This document shows positions 17,673 through 27,154 of a DNA stretch of 64,000 bases, in pieces. Positions within the stretch are counted from its first letter, which is position 1, and the number at the start of each line of letters is the position of its first letter. The stretch covers positions 118,142 to 182,141 of the forward strand of contig JAIOYZ010000004.1 in assembly GCA_021740845.1 (NCBI GenBank), read 5' to 3'. Position numbers and translations under genes: made by a program. Source of the DNA: Bacteroidia bacterium (lineage in GTDB: Bacteria; Bacteroidota; Bacteroidia; UKL13-3). The notes beneath the pieces are model-generated. The model had not been told where the DNA came from and ran no database searches. It saw only the letters and a program-made list of their open reading frames with translations.

Positions 17673-19880
17673 ATGAATTTTATACAATTTATACGCGTAT
17701 TAAGTAAAAACCTAAAATGGCTAATCATTTTCCCAGTGTTAGTTGCTATTTTAGTGTACTTTTTAACGGGCAAATTGCCACGCGAATATCAAGCCGCCAC
17801 AACTGTTTATACCGGTATTGCATCTGGTTATAGTTTAACATCTAGTGAAGATGCTCCTAGAGCTGATTACTTCTCTATTAATAATGCTTTTGATAATTTA
17901 TTAGCAACAGTAACTGCTCGTCAGACTTTAGAAGATGTGGCCATTAAATTATTGGCTCAACACCTTTTATTAGAGATGCCAGATCCACTTATTTTAAGTG
18001 AAAAGAGTTTTGCCCAATTAAAGAATGAAATTACCGATGAGCGCGCATTAATGGTTACGCCAGGTAATTTTAATGCTACCGTTGAGAGAATTACTAAATA
18101 TAAGAATTCATCTACAGATAATATTGTTGTTAAATTACTGTCTGATCCAAAAGGCCATTATAGTTTAACTAATATCAATAAGAACCTTACTGCTTCCCGT
18201 AAATCTAGTTCCGATTTCATTGATTTAACCTATAAATCTGATGACCCTGGTGTATGTTTAAATACATTGAAATTTTTAACTGAAGTATTTATCGATAAAT
18301 ATAAGTTTTTAAAAGGTTCTGAAACGGTTAACGTAATCAAGTGGTTTGAAGCTCGATTGAAAGATGCCGCTGAGCAATTAAATAACTCTGAGAATAAGTT
18401 AAAAGACTTCGGTATCAGAAATAAAATTATTAATTACTACGAGCAAGCAAAAGCAGTAGCAATTGAAAATGAAACCAATGAAACTGATTACTACAAGGAA
18501 TTAATGGCTTACGAATCTCATAAAAGAGCTGTTGCTAGGTTAGAAGATCAATTAGAATCAAGGGAGATTCTCTTGAGGAATAATACAGAACTTAATAAGC
18601 TTAGAAAAGAACTTGGTATAGCTCATGAAGAATTTGAAAGAGCTAAAATTTATGGCAACTCAACAGAAAAGGTTGAAAAATTGGCCACAAAAGTGGATGC
18701 AATTAAGCAAGAAATACGCTTATGGGTACTTCAATACTATAGCCTAAACAATACCATAGAATCTGTTCCAATGAATGTGGTTTTGGAAAGTTGGTTAAAA
18801 GAGATTTTAGGTATGGACGCCTCTGAAGCTCGCCTTCAAGTTTATATTGATAGAAGAAAAGAGTTCGATCGTAAGTACAATGAATTCTCACCTTTAAACA
18901 TGCAGGTTAGTAGGTTAGAGCGTGAGATTAGTGTTGCAGAAAAACAATATTTAGAGATTTTACATGGGTATCATTTGGCTAAATTAAGACAACAAAACAT
19001 TGAGATGTCTAATAATTTGCAGGTGATGGATAACCCAGTTTTTCCAACTAAACCATTGGCCTCTAAGCGTGCATTATTGGTTATTCTATCGTTTTTGGCA
19101 TCCTTCTTTTTCTTATTAGTATATTTTATTGCAAGAGAATTATTAGATGCCTCTGTAAAAAATACAGCTCGTGCCGAAGAATTAACCGGATTGAAAATAT
19201 TCAGTGCTTTGCCAAATAGACTATCGTTAAGCAATAGTTTACAAATGGGAAGGATTGAAAATACACTTTTGGATTATGCCGTTTCTAACCTGAAAATTGA
19301 ATTAGAGAATAATCCACAGGGTGGCAATAATTACCTAATTACAGTTATTAGTTCCCGAGAGTTTGAAGGAAAGTCTTACGCTGCCCAAAAACTAGCGGAG
19401 AAATTATATAGTCTTGATTATTCTGTATTGTATATTTCAAACGACGACAATATGGAGGATGCAGAAACGGAGGATAGGAAGTTTAGAACCTTGCGTTACG
19501 ATATTACTTCAAGATTCTTCTCAGCTAAAACAGAAGAGAATCTATTGCCTGAGTTCTCTAGAGTTAACCGTAGTGCATTTAATTTTATAATTGTTGAGGT
19601 ACCTGCAATTTCTGTAAATGCTATACCAAACCAGTTAATTAAAAACTCGCGTCTATCTTTATTAGTTTTAGATGCTCGTAGAAGTTGGACTGCCTCGGAT
19701 GAGAATATTCTTAAGTTATTCCGCAAAGCTGCTGGTGAGGAGAATAAAATTATGCTTTGGTTGAACCAAGTTGAACCAGAAGATTTAGAAAATATGGTTG
19801 GAGCAATGCCTAAAGTTAAAAGAAATGCACCTAAGCCTGCCTTAAAACAGCAAGAGGATGTAGAGGTAGAGGAAGCATAA
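17673..19880 (+). CDS. Wzc-like polysaccharide co-polymerase with degenerate kinase domain
   Basis: This 735-residue inner-membrane protein has the Wzz/GNVR layout. There is a first membrane helix at about 15-33, a large periplasmic domain with coiled coils (about 240-330) and the QVMDNPVFPTKP stretch before helix 2 (about 465-486). A cytosolic region of about 240 residues follows. That region has the position and strand order of a BY-kinase, but the motifs are eroded. Walker A is SSREFEGKS (560-568), lacking the usual PGEGKS. Walker A' has become YSVLYISNDDNM. Walker B is FNFIIVEVPAI instead of a D-x-P-P type motif. No C-terminal tyrosine cluster exists; the tail is Lys/Glu-rich. It likely controls chain length and scaffolds Wzy without phosphorylation. 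Confidence 0.85.
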   Translation: MNFIQFIRVLSKNLKWLIIFPVLVAILVYFLTGKLPREYQAATTVYTGIASGYSLTSSEDAPRADYFSINNAFDNLLATVTARQTLEDVAIKLLAQHLLLEMPDPLILSEKSFAQLKNEITDERALMVTPGNFNATVERITKYKNSSTDNIVVKLLSDPKGHYSLTNINKNLTASRKSSSDFIDLTYKSDDPGVCLNTLKFLTEVFIDKYKFLKGSETVNVIKWFEARLKDAAEQLNNSENKLKDFGIRNKIINYYEQAKAVAIENETNETDYYKELMAYESHKRAVARLEDQLESREILLRNNTELNKLRKELGIAHEEFERAKIYGNSTEKVEKLATKVDAIKQEIRLWVLQYYSLNNTIESVPMNVVLESWLKEILGMDASEARLQVYIDRRKEFDRKYNEFSPLNMQVSRLEREISVAEKQYLEILHGYHLAKLRQQNIEMSNNLQVMDNPVFPTKPLASKRALLVILSFLASFFFLLVYFIARELLDASVKNTARAEELTGLKIFSALPNRLSLSNSLQMGRIENTLLDYAVSNLKIELENNPQGGNNYLITVISSREFEGKSYAAQKLAEKLYSLDYSVLYISNDDNMEDAETEDRKFRTLRYDITSRFFSAKTEENLLPEFSRVNRSAFNFIIVEVPAISVNAIPNQLIKNSRLSLLVLDARRSWTASDENILKLFRKAAGEENKIMLWLNQVEPEDLENMVGAMPKVKRNAPKPALKQQEDVEVEEA

Positions 19881-19895
19881 TTACAGCTAAAATGC

Positions 19896-21224
19896 ATGCA
19901 GGCAATTACACAAATTCTCAAGAGTAAAAGTTTTTCTTCCTTATTGGGCAACGGTTTCGGTGCCTTATTGGGAGTAATTACTTTTGCCCTTTTAGCAAGG
20001 GTTTTGCCTAAAGATGTTTTTGGTCCATATATCGTTTTTCTGGCCTTATACGGTATTTTTGAAACCCTTCGAATAGGCATGGTAATGAATGCCATGGTTA
20101 GAAGTTTGGCCCAATGTACCAATTCAGATGAGGAGGATGTGGTTATCGGTTCAACCGTATTTATTACTATTGGTTTAACAGTAATTTATTCTCTCCTAAT
20201 TACTGTACTTTATTTTGTTTTTAAAGCATTTGGCATTTTTACTGAGTATCTGTTTTTCTTTAAATGGATGGTGATTATGGCCTTATTTTCTGCACCAAAT
20301 AATTACGCAACTTGGTATTTAAATGCAAAATTGAAAATCATTTCTATGAGTTCAATTCGTATTTTGAACCAATTGGTTTTTATAAGTTTAATCTGGTTTT
20401 ATATTAAGGCTGAACCAAACATATATGCAGTTTTAATTAGTTATTCAATAGCTCATTTGGTTGTTAGTTTATTGGCCATTTTTGCTGGTTGGAGTGGGAT
20501 TCAACATTTCTTTAAGTATGCAAAGAAAAATATGTTGGAAATATTCCATTTTGGTAAATACAGTATGGGTACATTAATAGGTTCAAACCTATTAAGAAGT
20601 TCTGATACCTTTATTATTGGTAGTAGTTTATTGGGTAGTGCTGGTGTTGCCATGTTTAATGTACCCTCACGGATTCTTGAAATAATTGAAATGCCATTAA
20701 GAAGTTTTGCGATTACTGCCATGCCAAAGTTCGCTAAACTTAATGCAGAGAAAGCTTTTGATGCTCTAAGGTTGGATTTTGAACGCAAAACAGGTTTGGT
20801 GTTTTTCCTTTTACTCCCAATTTCAATAATGTGTTTTGTTATGGCAGATTGGGTGGTTTTTCTTATTGGAGGAAAGGGATATTCAGAATCAGCAATATTA
20901 TTAAGATTTTTTGCTAGTTATATGGCAATTCTTCCATTAGACAAGTTTGCTGGTGTAATGTTAGATACCATTAACAAACCAAACCTTAATTTTTATAAAG
21001 TAATGATCCAATTGGCAGTAAATATTATTGGGGATTATTTAGGAATTATGATTTTTGGGAATTTAGAATCTGTTGCATTTGTAAGCACGGCAACCTTTGT
21101 TGCAGGTGTTTTGTTTGGGTATTATCAATTAAATAAGCACATGGGAATTCAATTTAAAAATGTGTTGGTATTTGGTTGGACAGAGTTTAGAAATAAGAGT
21201 TTGGAAATTATTAAATTAAAGTAA
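19896..21224 (+). CDS. Polysaccharide flippase, Wzx-like
   Basis: This 442-residue integral membrane protein of the MOP superfamily has about 12-14 hydrophobic segments. It opens with SLLGNGFGALLGVITFALLARVLPKDVFGPY, the classic N-terminus of polysaccharide transporters. Other family features are MVMNAMVRSLA and FGKYSMGTLIGSNLLRSSDTFIIG, where the charged Asp/Arg pair lies in a helix. It would flip the undecaprenyl-linked repeat unit to the periplasm for the polymerase encoded next. Its stop is followed by a GTG start one base later. Confidence 0.88.
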   Translation: MQAITQILKSKSFSSLLGNGFGALLGVITFALLARVLPKDVFGPYIVFLALYGIFETLRIGMVMNAMVRSLAQCTNSDEEDVVIGSTVFITIGLTVIYSLLITVLYFVFKAFGIFTEYLFFFKWMVIMALFSAPNNYATWYLNAKLKIISMSSIRILNQLVFISLIWFYIKAEPNIYAVLISYSIAHLVVSLLAIFAGWSGIQHFFKYAKKNMLEIFHFGKYSMGTLIGSNLLRSSDTFIIGSSLLGSAGVAMFNVPSRILEIIEMPLRSFAITAMPKFAKLNAEKAFDALRLDFERKTGLVFFLLLPISIMCFVMADWVVFLIGGKGYSESAILLRFFASYMAILPLDKFAGVMLDTINKPNLNFYKVMIQLAVNIIGDYLGIMIFGNLESVAFVSTATFVAGVLFGYYQLNKHMGIQFKNVLVFGWTEFRNKSLEIIKLK

Positions 21225-21225
21225 C

Positions 21226-22671
21226 GTGAGACCAACTAGTAGTGCCGTAAATAATCAGAGTAATACGTTTGTTATTGCAGGTTTGCTTGCTATGACGGGT
21301 GTTACTATGGCAGGTGTATTGGCCGCCGGAGATATTGGTATTGGAAGTTTGGTAGCCTTCCTGCCAGTATTGGTAGGTCTAATTGCTTTGATTATTTCTA
21401 ATCCATATTATGGATTAGCTTTTTATATTCACTATTCTTTTTTCTTTATTGGTGTAAACCGTTATGTAGTGGGTATTCCTCTGGGGTTATCTATTGATGC
21501 GGTATTGGCACTTACAACATTATCATTGCTTTTTAGGCTTTATAAGGACAATATTATTAAGCTTAACAATGGATTTTTTTACCTTACTATCCTTTGGTTC
21601 TTTTATACCATTTTTGAAGCTTTTAACCCAGATGCAGAGAATTTTAGTGCTTGGGCATATGCGGTAAGGGGAATTTCCTTTTATGCAATTCAAACGGTTC
21701 CATTAACCTTATTGCTTTTTGATAAAAAAGAGAATTTAAATTACCTCATTCGTTTGTTGTTAATCTGGGGAGTATTTGGGGCAATCTGGGGATGGAAGCA
21801 AATTAATATTGGTCTGGATCCATTTGAACAAGGATGGTTAGATGCGGGAGGAAATATAACTCACGTTTTGGGTGGTCAGCTTAGGGCATTCTCCTTTTTC
21901 TCTGATGCAGGCCAGTTTGGTGTAACCATGGCATATATAGCATTTATTGCTTTAATTATGGCATTAGGACCTTATAAAGTATCGGCTAGAATATGGTATG
22001 CCATTGCCTTTGTGGTTTGTTTGGTGGGCATGAGTACCTCAGGAAGTAGAGGGCCAGTATTCGTTATTTTCTTTGGGGTAATTACTTACCTTTTGCTAAT
22101 TCGAAGGTTTAGAATTTTGGTTCCTGGTATCTTTATGATTTTAGTGATTTTTGCCTTCTTGAAATTTACATTTATTGGAAATTCAAGTTACCAAATTTAT
22201 CGTATTCGTACAGCACTCGATCCAAAAGAAGCTTCACTCTTGGTTCGCTTAACTAACCAAGATAAATTAAGAGAATACTTAAAAAATAGACCTATTGGTT
22301 CTGGTATTGGTACTACCGACTCTTGGGCAGCTCGTTTTTATCCTTCAAGTTATTTGGTTAATATTCCTACAGATAGCTGGTTTGTTAAGATTTGGGTTGA
22401 AAATGGTATTGTGGGTCTTACCATTTATGCTTTAGGCTTAGCATTTGTAATTGTAATGGGTGTGGTGAAAATTAGGTTGGTGAAAAATCCAGACTCTAGA
22501 CAAAAATTGATTGCCTTGTATGGTGGTTTCTTGGGGATTGTAACAGCGAGTTTTGGTAATCCAGTGTTTGGTCAGGCGCCTTTGGGTGCGCTCATGTATA
22601 TTACCATGACCATGCTTTCAACTGCAGAAAACTACGACGAAATTGAAGTAGAAAAAATAGAGGATTACTAA
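21226..22671 (+). CDS. O-antigen ligase/polymerase (Wzy-like)
   Basis: This 481-residue protein has about 12 membrane segments. The start is GTG at 21226, one base after the flippase stop. The large periplasmic loop carries the O-antigen ligase/polymerase hallmarks: MSTSGSRGPVFVIFFG (SGSRG motif) and, after it, NRPIGSGIGTTDSWAARFYP and PTDSWFVKIWVENGIVGL. It should polymerise flipped repeat units in the periplasm. Polymerases and WaaL-type ligases share this domain, so ligase activity cannot be excluded. The flippase and chain-length genes beside it favour polymerase. Its stop TAA overlaps the ATG of the next gene by one base. Confidence 0.85.
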   Translation: MRPTSSAVNNQSNTFVIAGLLAMTGVTMAGVLAAGDIGIGSLVAFLPVLVGLIALIISNPYYGLAFYIHYSFFFIGVNRYVVGIPLGLSIDAVLALTTLSLLFRLYKDNIIKLNNGFFYLTILWFFYTIFEAFNPDAENFSAWAYAVRGISFYAIQTVPLTLLLFDKKENLNYLIRLLLIWGVFGAIWGWKQINIGLDPFEQGWLDAGGNITHVLGGQLRAFSFFSDAGQFGVTMAYIAFIALIMALGPYKVSARIWYAIAFVVCLVGMSTSGSRGPVFVIFFGVITYLLLIRRFRILVPGIFMILVIFAFLKFTFIGNSSYQIYRIRTALDPKEASLLVRLTNQDKLREYLKNRPIGSGIGTTDSWAARFYPSSYLVNIPTDSWFVKIWVENGIVGLTIYALGLAFVIVMGVVKIRLVKNPDSRQKLIALYGGFLGIVTASFGNPVFGQAPLGALMYITMTMLSTAENYDEIEVEKIEDY

Positions 22672-23585
22672 TGAAAACTTCACCATTAATCAGTATTATA
22701 ACTGTAAACTATAATGGGTTGGTTCATACCGAGGCCTTTTTAAATTCTCTAAGGGAAATTACCTACAGAAATATTGAAATTTTTGTAGTGGATAATGCCT
22801 CAAGTGAATCAATTGAACCCCTAAAAAAATCATTTCCTGAAGTTTTGTTTATTGAAAGCAAGGAGAACCTTGGATTTGCTGGTGGTAATAATTTGGCAAT
22901 GCAAGCGGCAAAAGGCAAATATTTCTTTTTGCTAAATAACGATACCGAATTAGAAAAAGGTTTCCTTGAACCTATTGTTAATTTAATGGAAAGCAATGAA
23001 AATATTGGTATTGCTTCCTCAAAATTGGTTTATTATACCATGCCAGATGTATTGCAATTTGCAGGAAGTAAAGGCATAAATATGTATACCGGAAGGGGTT
23101 TTGCCATTGGACATAAAGAAAAAGATAAACTAGAATTTGACCAATCTTACAGAACTCAATTGGCACATGGTGCTGCTATGATGATTAGTAGAAAAGTGGT
23201 TGAGAAAATTGGCTTAATGGCCGAATTATACTTTCTGTATTACGAGGAAACAGATTTTTGTGAGCGTGTAAAAAGGGCCGGTTTTGAAATTTGGTATTGT
23301 GGAGCTTCTAAAGTATTGCATAAAGAATCCATGTCGGTTGGAAAGGAAAGCCCAATGAAAACCTATTACTTAACTAGAAACAGGTTAATATTTACACGTA
23401 GAAATACGCAAGGTGTTCAACGTATAATGGCGGTATTATTTTTTTATTTTATCTCATTTCCTAAAGGTATTTTTAAGTATTTATTAAAAAAAGAGTATAA
23501 ATTGCTCGATGCATTTGTTAATGGGGCTGTTTGGAATTTGACAAATTTCAATATCTACCAAAACACAGGCTTAATTATAAAATAA
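22671..23585 (+). CDS. GT2 glycosyltransferase, rhamnosyltransferase-like
   Basis: This is a 304-residue inverting GT-A transferase. It begins ISIITVNYNGLVHTEAFLNS, then FVVDNASSES, the nucleotide-sugar metal site FFLLNNDTELEKG, and LYFLYYEETDFCERVKRAGF, which is the acidic catalytic segment. This is the layout of WbbL/RfbF-type rhamnosyltransferases, although the sugar cannot be read from sequence. It lacks N-terminal membrane helices; a hydrophobic patch near residue 255 may attach it to the membrane. It starts within the stop of the polymerase gene, so the two are translationally coupled. Confidence 0.87.
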   Translation: MKTSPLISIITVNYNGLVHTEAFLNSLREITYRNIEIFVVDNASSESIEPLKKSFPEVLFIESKENLGFAGGNNLAMQAAKGKYFFLLNNDTELEKGFLEPIVNLMESNENIGIASSKLVYYTMPDVLQFAGSKGINMYTGRGFAIGHKEKDKLEFDQSYRTQLAHGAAMMISRKVVEKIGLMAELYFLYYEETDFCERVKRAGFEIWYCGASKVLHKESMSVGKESPMKTYYLTRNRLIFTRRNTQGVQRIMAVLFFYFISFPKGIFKYLLKKEYKLLDAFVNGAVWNLTNFNIYQNTGLIIK

Positions 23586-24779
23586 GTGAATATTTATATT
23601 GATATTTTTCTTTGGGTAGTTTTTGCAATATTAGTTTTTAATGTTGCCTACATGACCCTTTATGCAATTGCTGGTTTGTTTTATGGAAAAGAGCATTTTC
23701 CTATTATAGAAAACAAATTGAGGTTTGCCATTTTTATTCCTGCCTATAAAGGTGATGAGGTAATTATTCATACTGCAACAGAAACTCTGAAACAAGCTTA
23801 TCCCAAAGAAGCCTTTGATGTAATTGTTATTGCTGATAGTTTACGGGAGGAGTCTGTTGCTATATTGAAGTCGTTGCCACTTATAGTTGTGGAGGTGAAA
23901 TTTGAAAATAGCACTAAAGGTAAGTCTATCAATGCGGCAATTCAAGAAGTAGCACACAACCATTATGATTACGCAGTAATATTAGATATTGATAATATTG
24001 TTGAAGAGAGATTTTTAGAGAAAATGAACTCTGCTTTGCAAAAGGATCAATTGGTTTTACAAGCACATCGTTTAGCAAAAAATGAAGATACTGGATTCTC
24101 AATTTTAGATGGAATAAGCGAAGAAATTAATAATCATATTTTTAGAAAAGGCCACAAGGTTTTAGGTATCTCGGCAGCATTAATTGGTTCAGGAAAAGCT
24201 ATAAAGTATCCATTTTTTGTGGAGATTATGAAAGATATTAATGCCATCGGTGGTTTTGATAAACAAATGGAAATTTTAATTATTTCTAAAAAGATAATAA
24301 TTGATTATGCCCATGAGATTTTAGTGTACGACGAAAAAGTCCAAAAATCAGAAGTTTTCCAAAATCAAAGGAAGCGCTGGATGTCGGCACAATTTACCTA
24401 CATGAAAAAATATGCCCTTAAAGGTATTTGGACGTCCATAACTACCTTTAATTTGGATTATCTTGATAAGTCTATTCAATTGGTTTTATTACCTCGCCTA
24501 ATTAATTTAGGTATGAGTATAATATTCTGTTTGGTTTGGTTTACACCTTCTGTTTTGGGTAATTGGTTTGTTATTATTTTAGTAATACAAATTTTTGCAT
24601 TGCTTTTAGCTACACCAATTAAGTATTATAACAAAAACACCTTAAAAGCACTGCTAAACTTACCTTATGGTTTTCTGCTCATGTTTCTTAATTTCTTTAA
24701 ATTACGTGGGGCAAATAAAAAATTTATTCATACTCCACACTCAGTTAGTGAAAACACTAACAGTAAGGGTTCATCCTAA
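23586..24779 (+). CDS. Membrane GT2 synthase-like glycosyltransferase (first of tandem pair)
   Basis: This 397-residue protein starts with GTG immediately after the preceding stop. It has an N-terminal membrane helix and a GT-A core: FAIFIPAYKGDEVI, VIADSLREES, the metal motif AVILDIDNIVEERF, a GFDKQMEI acidic segment, and the processive-type QRKRW motif. Two or three C-terminal membrane helices follow. This is the organisation of cellulose/hyaluronan-synthase-like enzymes, though short. It is clearly paralogous to the next gene: both share NKFAILIPAYK-like, SEEINNHIFRKGH, YDEKVQ and a KKFIHTPHS/KKFIHTEHS C-terminus. The product is not predictable. Confidence 0.85.
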   Translation: MNIYIDIFLWVVFAILVFNVAYMTLYAIAGLFYGKEHFPIIENKLRFAIFIPAYKGDEVIIHTATETLKQAYPKEAFDVIVIADSLREESVAILKSLPLIVVEVKFENSTKGKSINAAIQEVAHNHYDYAVILDIDNIVEERFLEKMNSALQKDQLVLQAHRLAKNEDTGFSILDGISEEINNHIFRKGHKVLGISAALIGSGKAIKYPFFVEIMKDINAIGGFDKQMEILIISKKIIIDYAHEILVYDEKVQKSEVFQNQRKRWMSAQFTYMKKYALKGIWTSITTFNLDYLDKSIQLVLLPRLINLGMSIIFCLVWFTPSVLGNWFVIILVIQIFALLLATPIKYYNKNTLKALLNLPYGFLLMFLNFFKLRGANKKFIHTPHSVSENTNSKGSS

Positions 24780-24793
24780 AAAGAAAATGTTAA

Positions 24794-25981
24794 ATGTTTG
24801 AGAAACTCTTTTTAGTCTTTGAGATTATTTTATTTTTTTACCTAGCATTTAATGTTGGGTATGTTTTCTTATTTAGTATCTCTGGACTTTTCTATAAGGC
24901 AACCGATTTCAATAAATTAAAGGTTACTAAGCAAAATAAATTTGCCATTCTTATTCCTGCCTACAAACACGATGAAGTAATTTTAAATACAGTAGGGCAC
25001 TGTTTGAACCAAAATTATCCTACAGATAAATTTGATGTGGTAGTAATTGCAGATTCACTTTCGCAATTAACCATTGGTGAGCTTTTAGTTATGCCAATTA
25101 AGTTAATTCCTGTTCAATTTGAAGAAAGCACAAAAGCTAAATCTCTTAATATGGCAATGGCTATAATTCCAGATTTAGATTACGACTATTGCCTTGTGTT
25201 GGATGTAGATAATATAATGGAAAAGGATTTTTTGAAGAAAATTAATGCCCGTCTTCAAAATGATGAAATGATTATCCAGTCGCATAGAACAGCAAAAAAT
25301 TTAGATACTCCTTTCTCTGTTTTAGATGGATTAAGTGAAGAAATAAACAATCATATTTTTAGAAAAGGACATGTTTCTATAAATGTAACTTCTGCTTTAT
25401 CAGGTTCGGGTCAAGCCATGAAATACAAGGAATTTAAGGAAATCATGTCTAAGATTACTTCACCAGTTGAAGATAAAGAATTGGAGTTTGCCTTGGTGAA
25501 AAATGGAATAAAGGTTTTGTTTGAAAACGATGCCTATGTATACGATGAAAAGGTTCAAAATGCTAAGGTTTTTTCATCTCAAAGAAGAAGATGGGTTGCT
25601 TCTCAATTCTTTGATTTCAATGCGATTTTCATTGAGGGAATAGCAAATTTAGTATTAAGAGGGAATATTGATTATTTTGATAAAGCTTTACAAAGAATAA
25701 TCTTGCCTAGGGTTTTATTATTAGGTTTATCATTCTTTTCTGCCTTTCTGTTTTTTGTTCCTTTTTGCACTATGGACATTTGGTTTTTAGGTCAATTTTT
25801 TGCTTGTGCTTTAGCCTATTTAATTGCTATACCGTCTTCGTTCTTTAATTTAAGAACACTCAATGCTGCTTTACGGTTGCCTCAAGCTTTTTACTTAATG
25901 GTAATGGCAATGGCAAAAAGTAAAGGAGCCACCAAAAAGTTTATTCATACAGAACATTCAAGCACTGTTCAGCAAAGATAG
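24794..25981 (+). CDS. Membrane GT2 synthase-like glycosyltransferase (second of tandem pair)
   Basis: This is a 395-residue paralogue of the previous gene with the same plan. It has an N-terminal helix, FAILIPAYKHDEVI, VIADSLSQLT, CLVLDVDNIMEKDF (DxD), the acidic VEDKELEFALVKNG (catalytic base more canonical than in its partner), QRRRW, and C-terminal helices ending in KKFIHTEHS. The two copies are diverged enough for separate acceptor or donor specificity. A 14-base gap separates them. The pair probably acts on consecutive linkages of the repeat unit; this is inference. Confidence 0.85.
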   Translation: MFEKLFLVFEIILFFYLAFNVGYVFLFSISGLFYKATDFNKLKVTKQNKFAILIPAYKHDEVILNTVGHCLNQNYPTDKFDVVVIADSLSQLTIGELLVMPIKLIPVQFEESTKAKSLNMAMAIIPDLDYDYCLVLDVDNIMEKDFLKKINARLQNDEMIIQSHRTAKNLDTPFSVLDGLSEEINNHIFRKGHVSINVTSALSGSGQAMKYKEFKEIMSKITSPVEDKELEFALVKNGIKVLFENDAYVYDEKVQNAKVFSSQRRRWVASQFFDFNAIFIEGIANLVLRGNIDYFDKALQRIILPRVLLLGLSFFSAFLFFVPFCTMDIWFLGQFFACALAYLIAIPSSFFNLRTLNAALRLPQAFYLMVMAMAKSKGATKKFIHTEHSSTVQQR

Positions 25982-25985
25982 AATT

Positions 25986-27113
25986 ATGAGAATTGGTATT
26001 GAAGCTCAGCGTATATTTAGAAAGAAAAAGCATGGCATGGACATGGTGGCTCTTGAATTAATTAAAGCACTCCAAAATTTACCATCTCCTCACCAGTATT
26101 TTATTTTTGTTCAACCAGATGAAGATTCTGATTGCTTAAAGGAAAGTGAGAACGTGAAAATTATCACTTTGCCAAAATCACCTTATCCAATTTGGGAGCA
26201 ATTTTACCTGCCTAAAGCAGTAAAAAAATACAAGGTTGATTTATTGCATTGCACCAGTAATACAGCACCACTATTTTTAAGTGTTCCATTAATACTTACC
26301 CTGCATGATATCATTTATTTGGAGAAAATAAGTCTTAGTCAAGGTACAGCTTATCAAAAATTTGGAAACATATATAGAAAATGGAATGTACCTTTAATTG
26401 TTAGAAAAGCGAAAATGATATTGACAGTTTCTGATTTTGAAAGGAAACGAATAATGGATCATTTTCATTTTTCATCAGATAGAGTTCAAACTGCATACAA
26501 TGGTGTAGGGGAGCATTTTCAAAGAATTGTAGACTCTGATAAATTAAGGGAATGCAAGGAAAAATTCAATTTGCCCGATCAGTTTTTATTCTTTTTAGGA
26601 AATACTGATCCAAAGAAAAATGTAATAGGAGTTTTAAAAGCAATAAGCATTCTAAAAGCAGAAAATAAGTTGCCATGCAAACTTCTAATGTTAGATATCA
26701 ATAGAGATTATTTAAAGAAATTGGCTGAAGAAATTGGTGATTTATCTGTATTAGATGAAATTACATTTACAGGTTATGTTCCCAATAAAGACCTACCTGC
26801 AATTTATAGTCAGGCTTCACTTTTTTTATATCCTTCCTTAAGAGAAAGTTTTGGAATTCCTTTAGTTGAGGCAATGAAATGTGAAGTGCCAATAATCACC
26901 TCTAATACTTCCTCAATGCCCGAAATTGTGGGCGATGCAGCGCTTATTTGTGATCCTTTTAATGCGCAATCACTTGCAGATGCTATTCAAAAATTATGGA
27001 ACGATAGAGTTTTGCAAAAAGATTTAAGTGAAATTGGCAAAGAACGCGCAAATATTTTCTCTTGGGAAGCAAATGCCAAACAAACTTTGGCTATTTACGA
27101 AAGCAAATTGTAA
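25986..27113 (+). CDS. GT1/GT4 family glycosyltransferase (mannosyltransferase-like)
   Basis: This 375-residue GT-B enzyme starts MRIGIEAQRIFRKKKHGMDMV, resembling WbaZ/mannosyltransferase-like proteins. Visible are DLLHCTSNTAPL, the TLHDIIYLE segment, AKMILTVSDFERKRI, FFLGNTDPKKNVIGVLKAI, and the EX7E site RESFGIPLVEAMKCEVPIIT followed by PEIVGDAALICDP. It is cytosolic and probably membrane-associated through basic patches. It lies four bases after the preceding stop in the operon. Donor sugar is unknown. Confidence 0.88.
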   Translation: MRIGIEAQRIFRKKKHGMDMVALELIKALQNLPSPHQYFIFVQPDEDSDCLKESENVKIITLPKSPYPIWEQFYLPKAVKKYKVDLLHCTSNTAPLFLSVPLILTLHDIIYLEKISLSQGTAYQKFGNIYRKWNVPLIVRKAKMILTVSDFERKRIMDHFHFSSDRVQTAYNGVGEHFQRIVDSDKLRECKEKFNLPDQFLFFLGNTDPKKNVIGVLKAISILKAENKLPCKLLMLDINRDYLKKLAEEIGDLSVLDEITFTGYVPNKDLPAIYSQASLFLYPSLRESFGIPLVEAMKCEVPIITSNTSSMPEIVGDAALICDPFNAQSLADAIQKLWNDRVLQKDLSEIGKERANIFSWEANAKQTLAIYESKL

Positions 27114-27154
27114 CTTTATACTGTTATTTAAAATAGAAAAATAATATACTCATC

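Noticed and set aside
19496-20122. A 208-codon open frame on the minus strand
   Set aside because: It lies opposite the end of the Wzc-like gene and the start of the flippase gene, with no recognisable domain; both plus-strand genes are far better supported.
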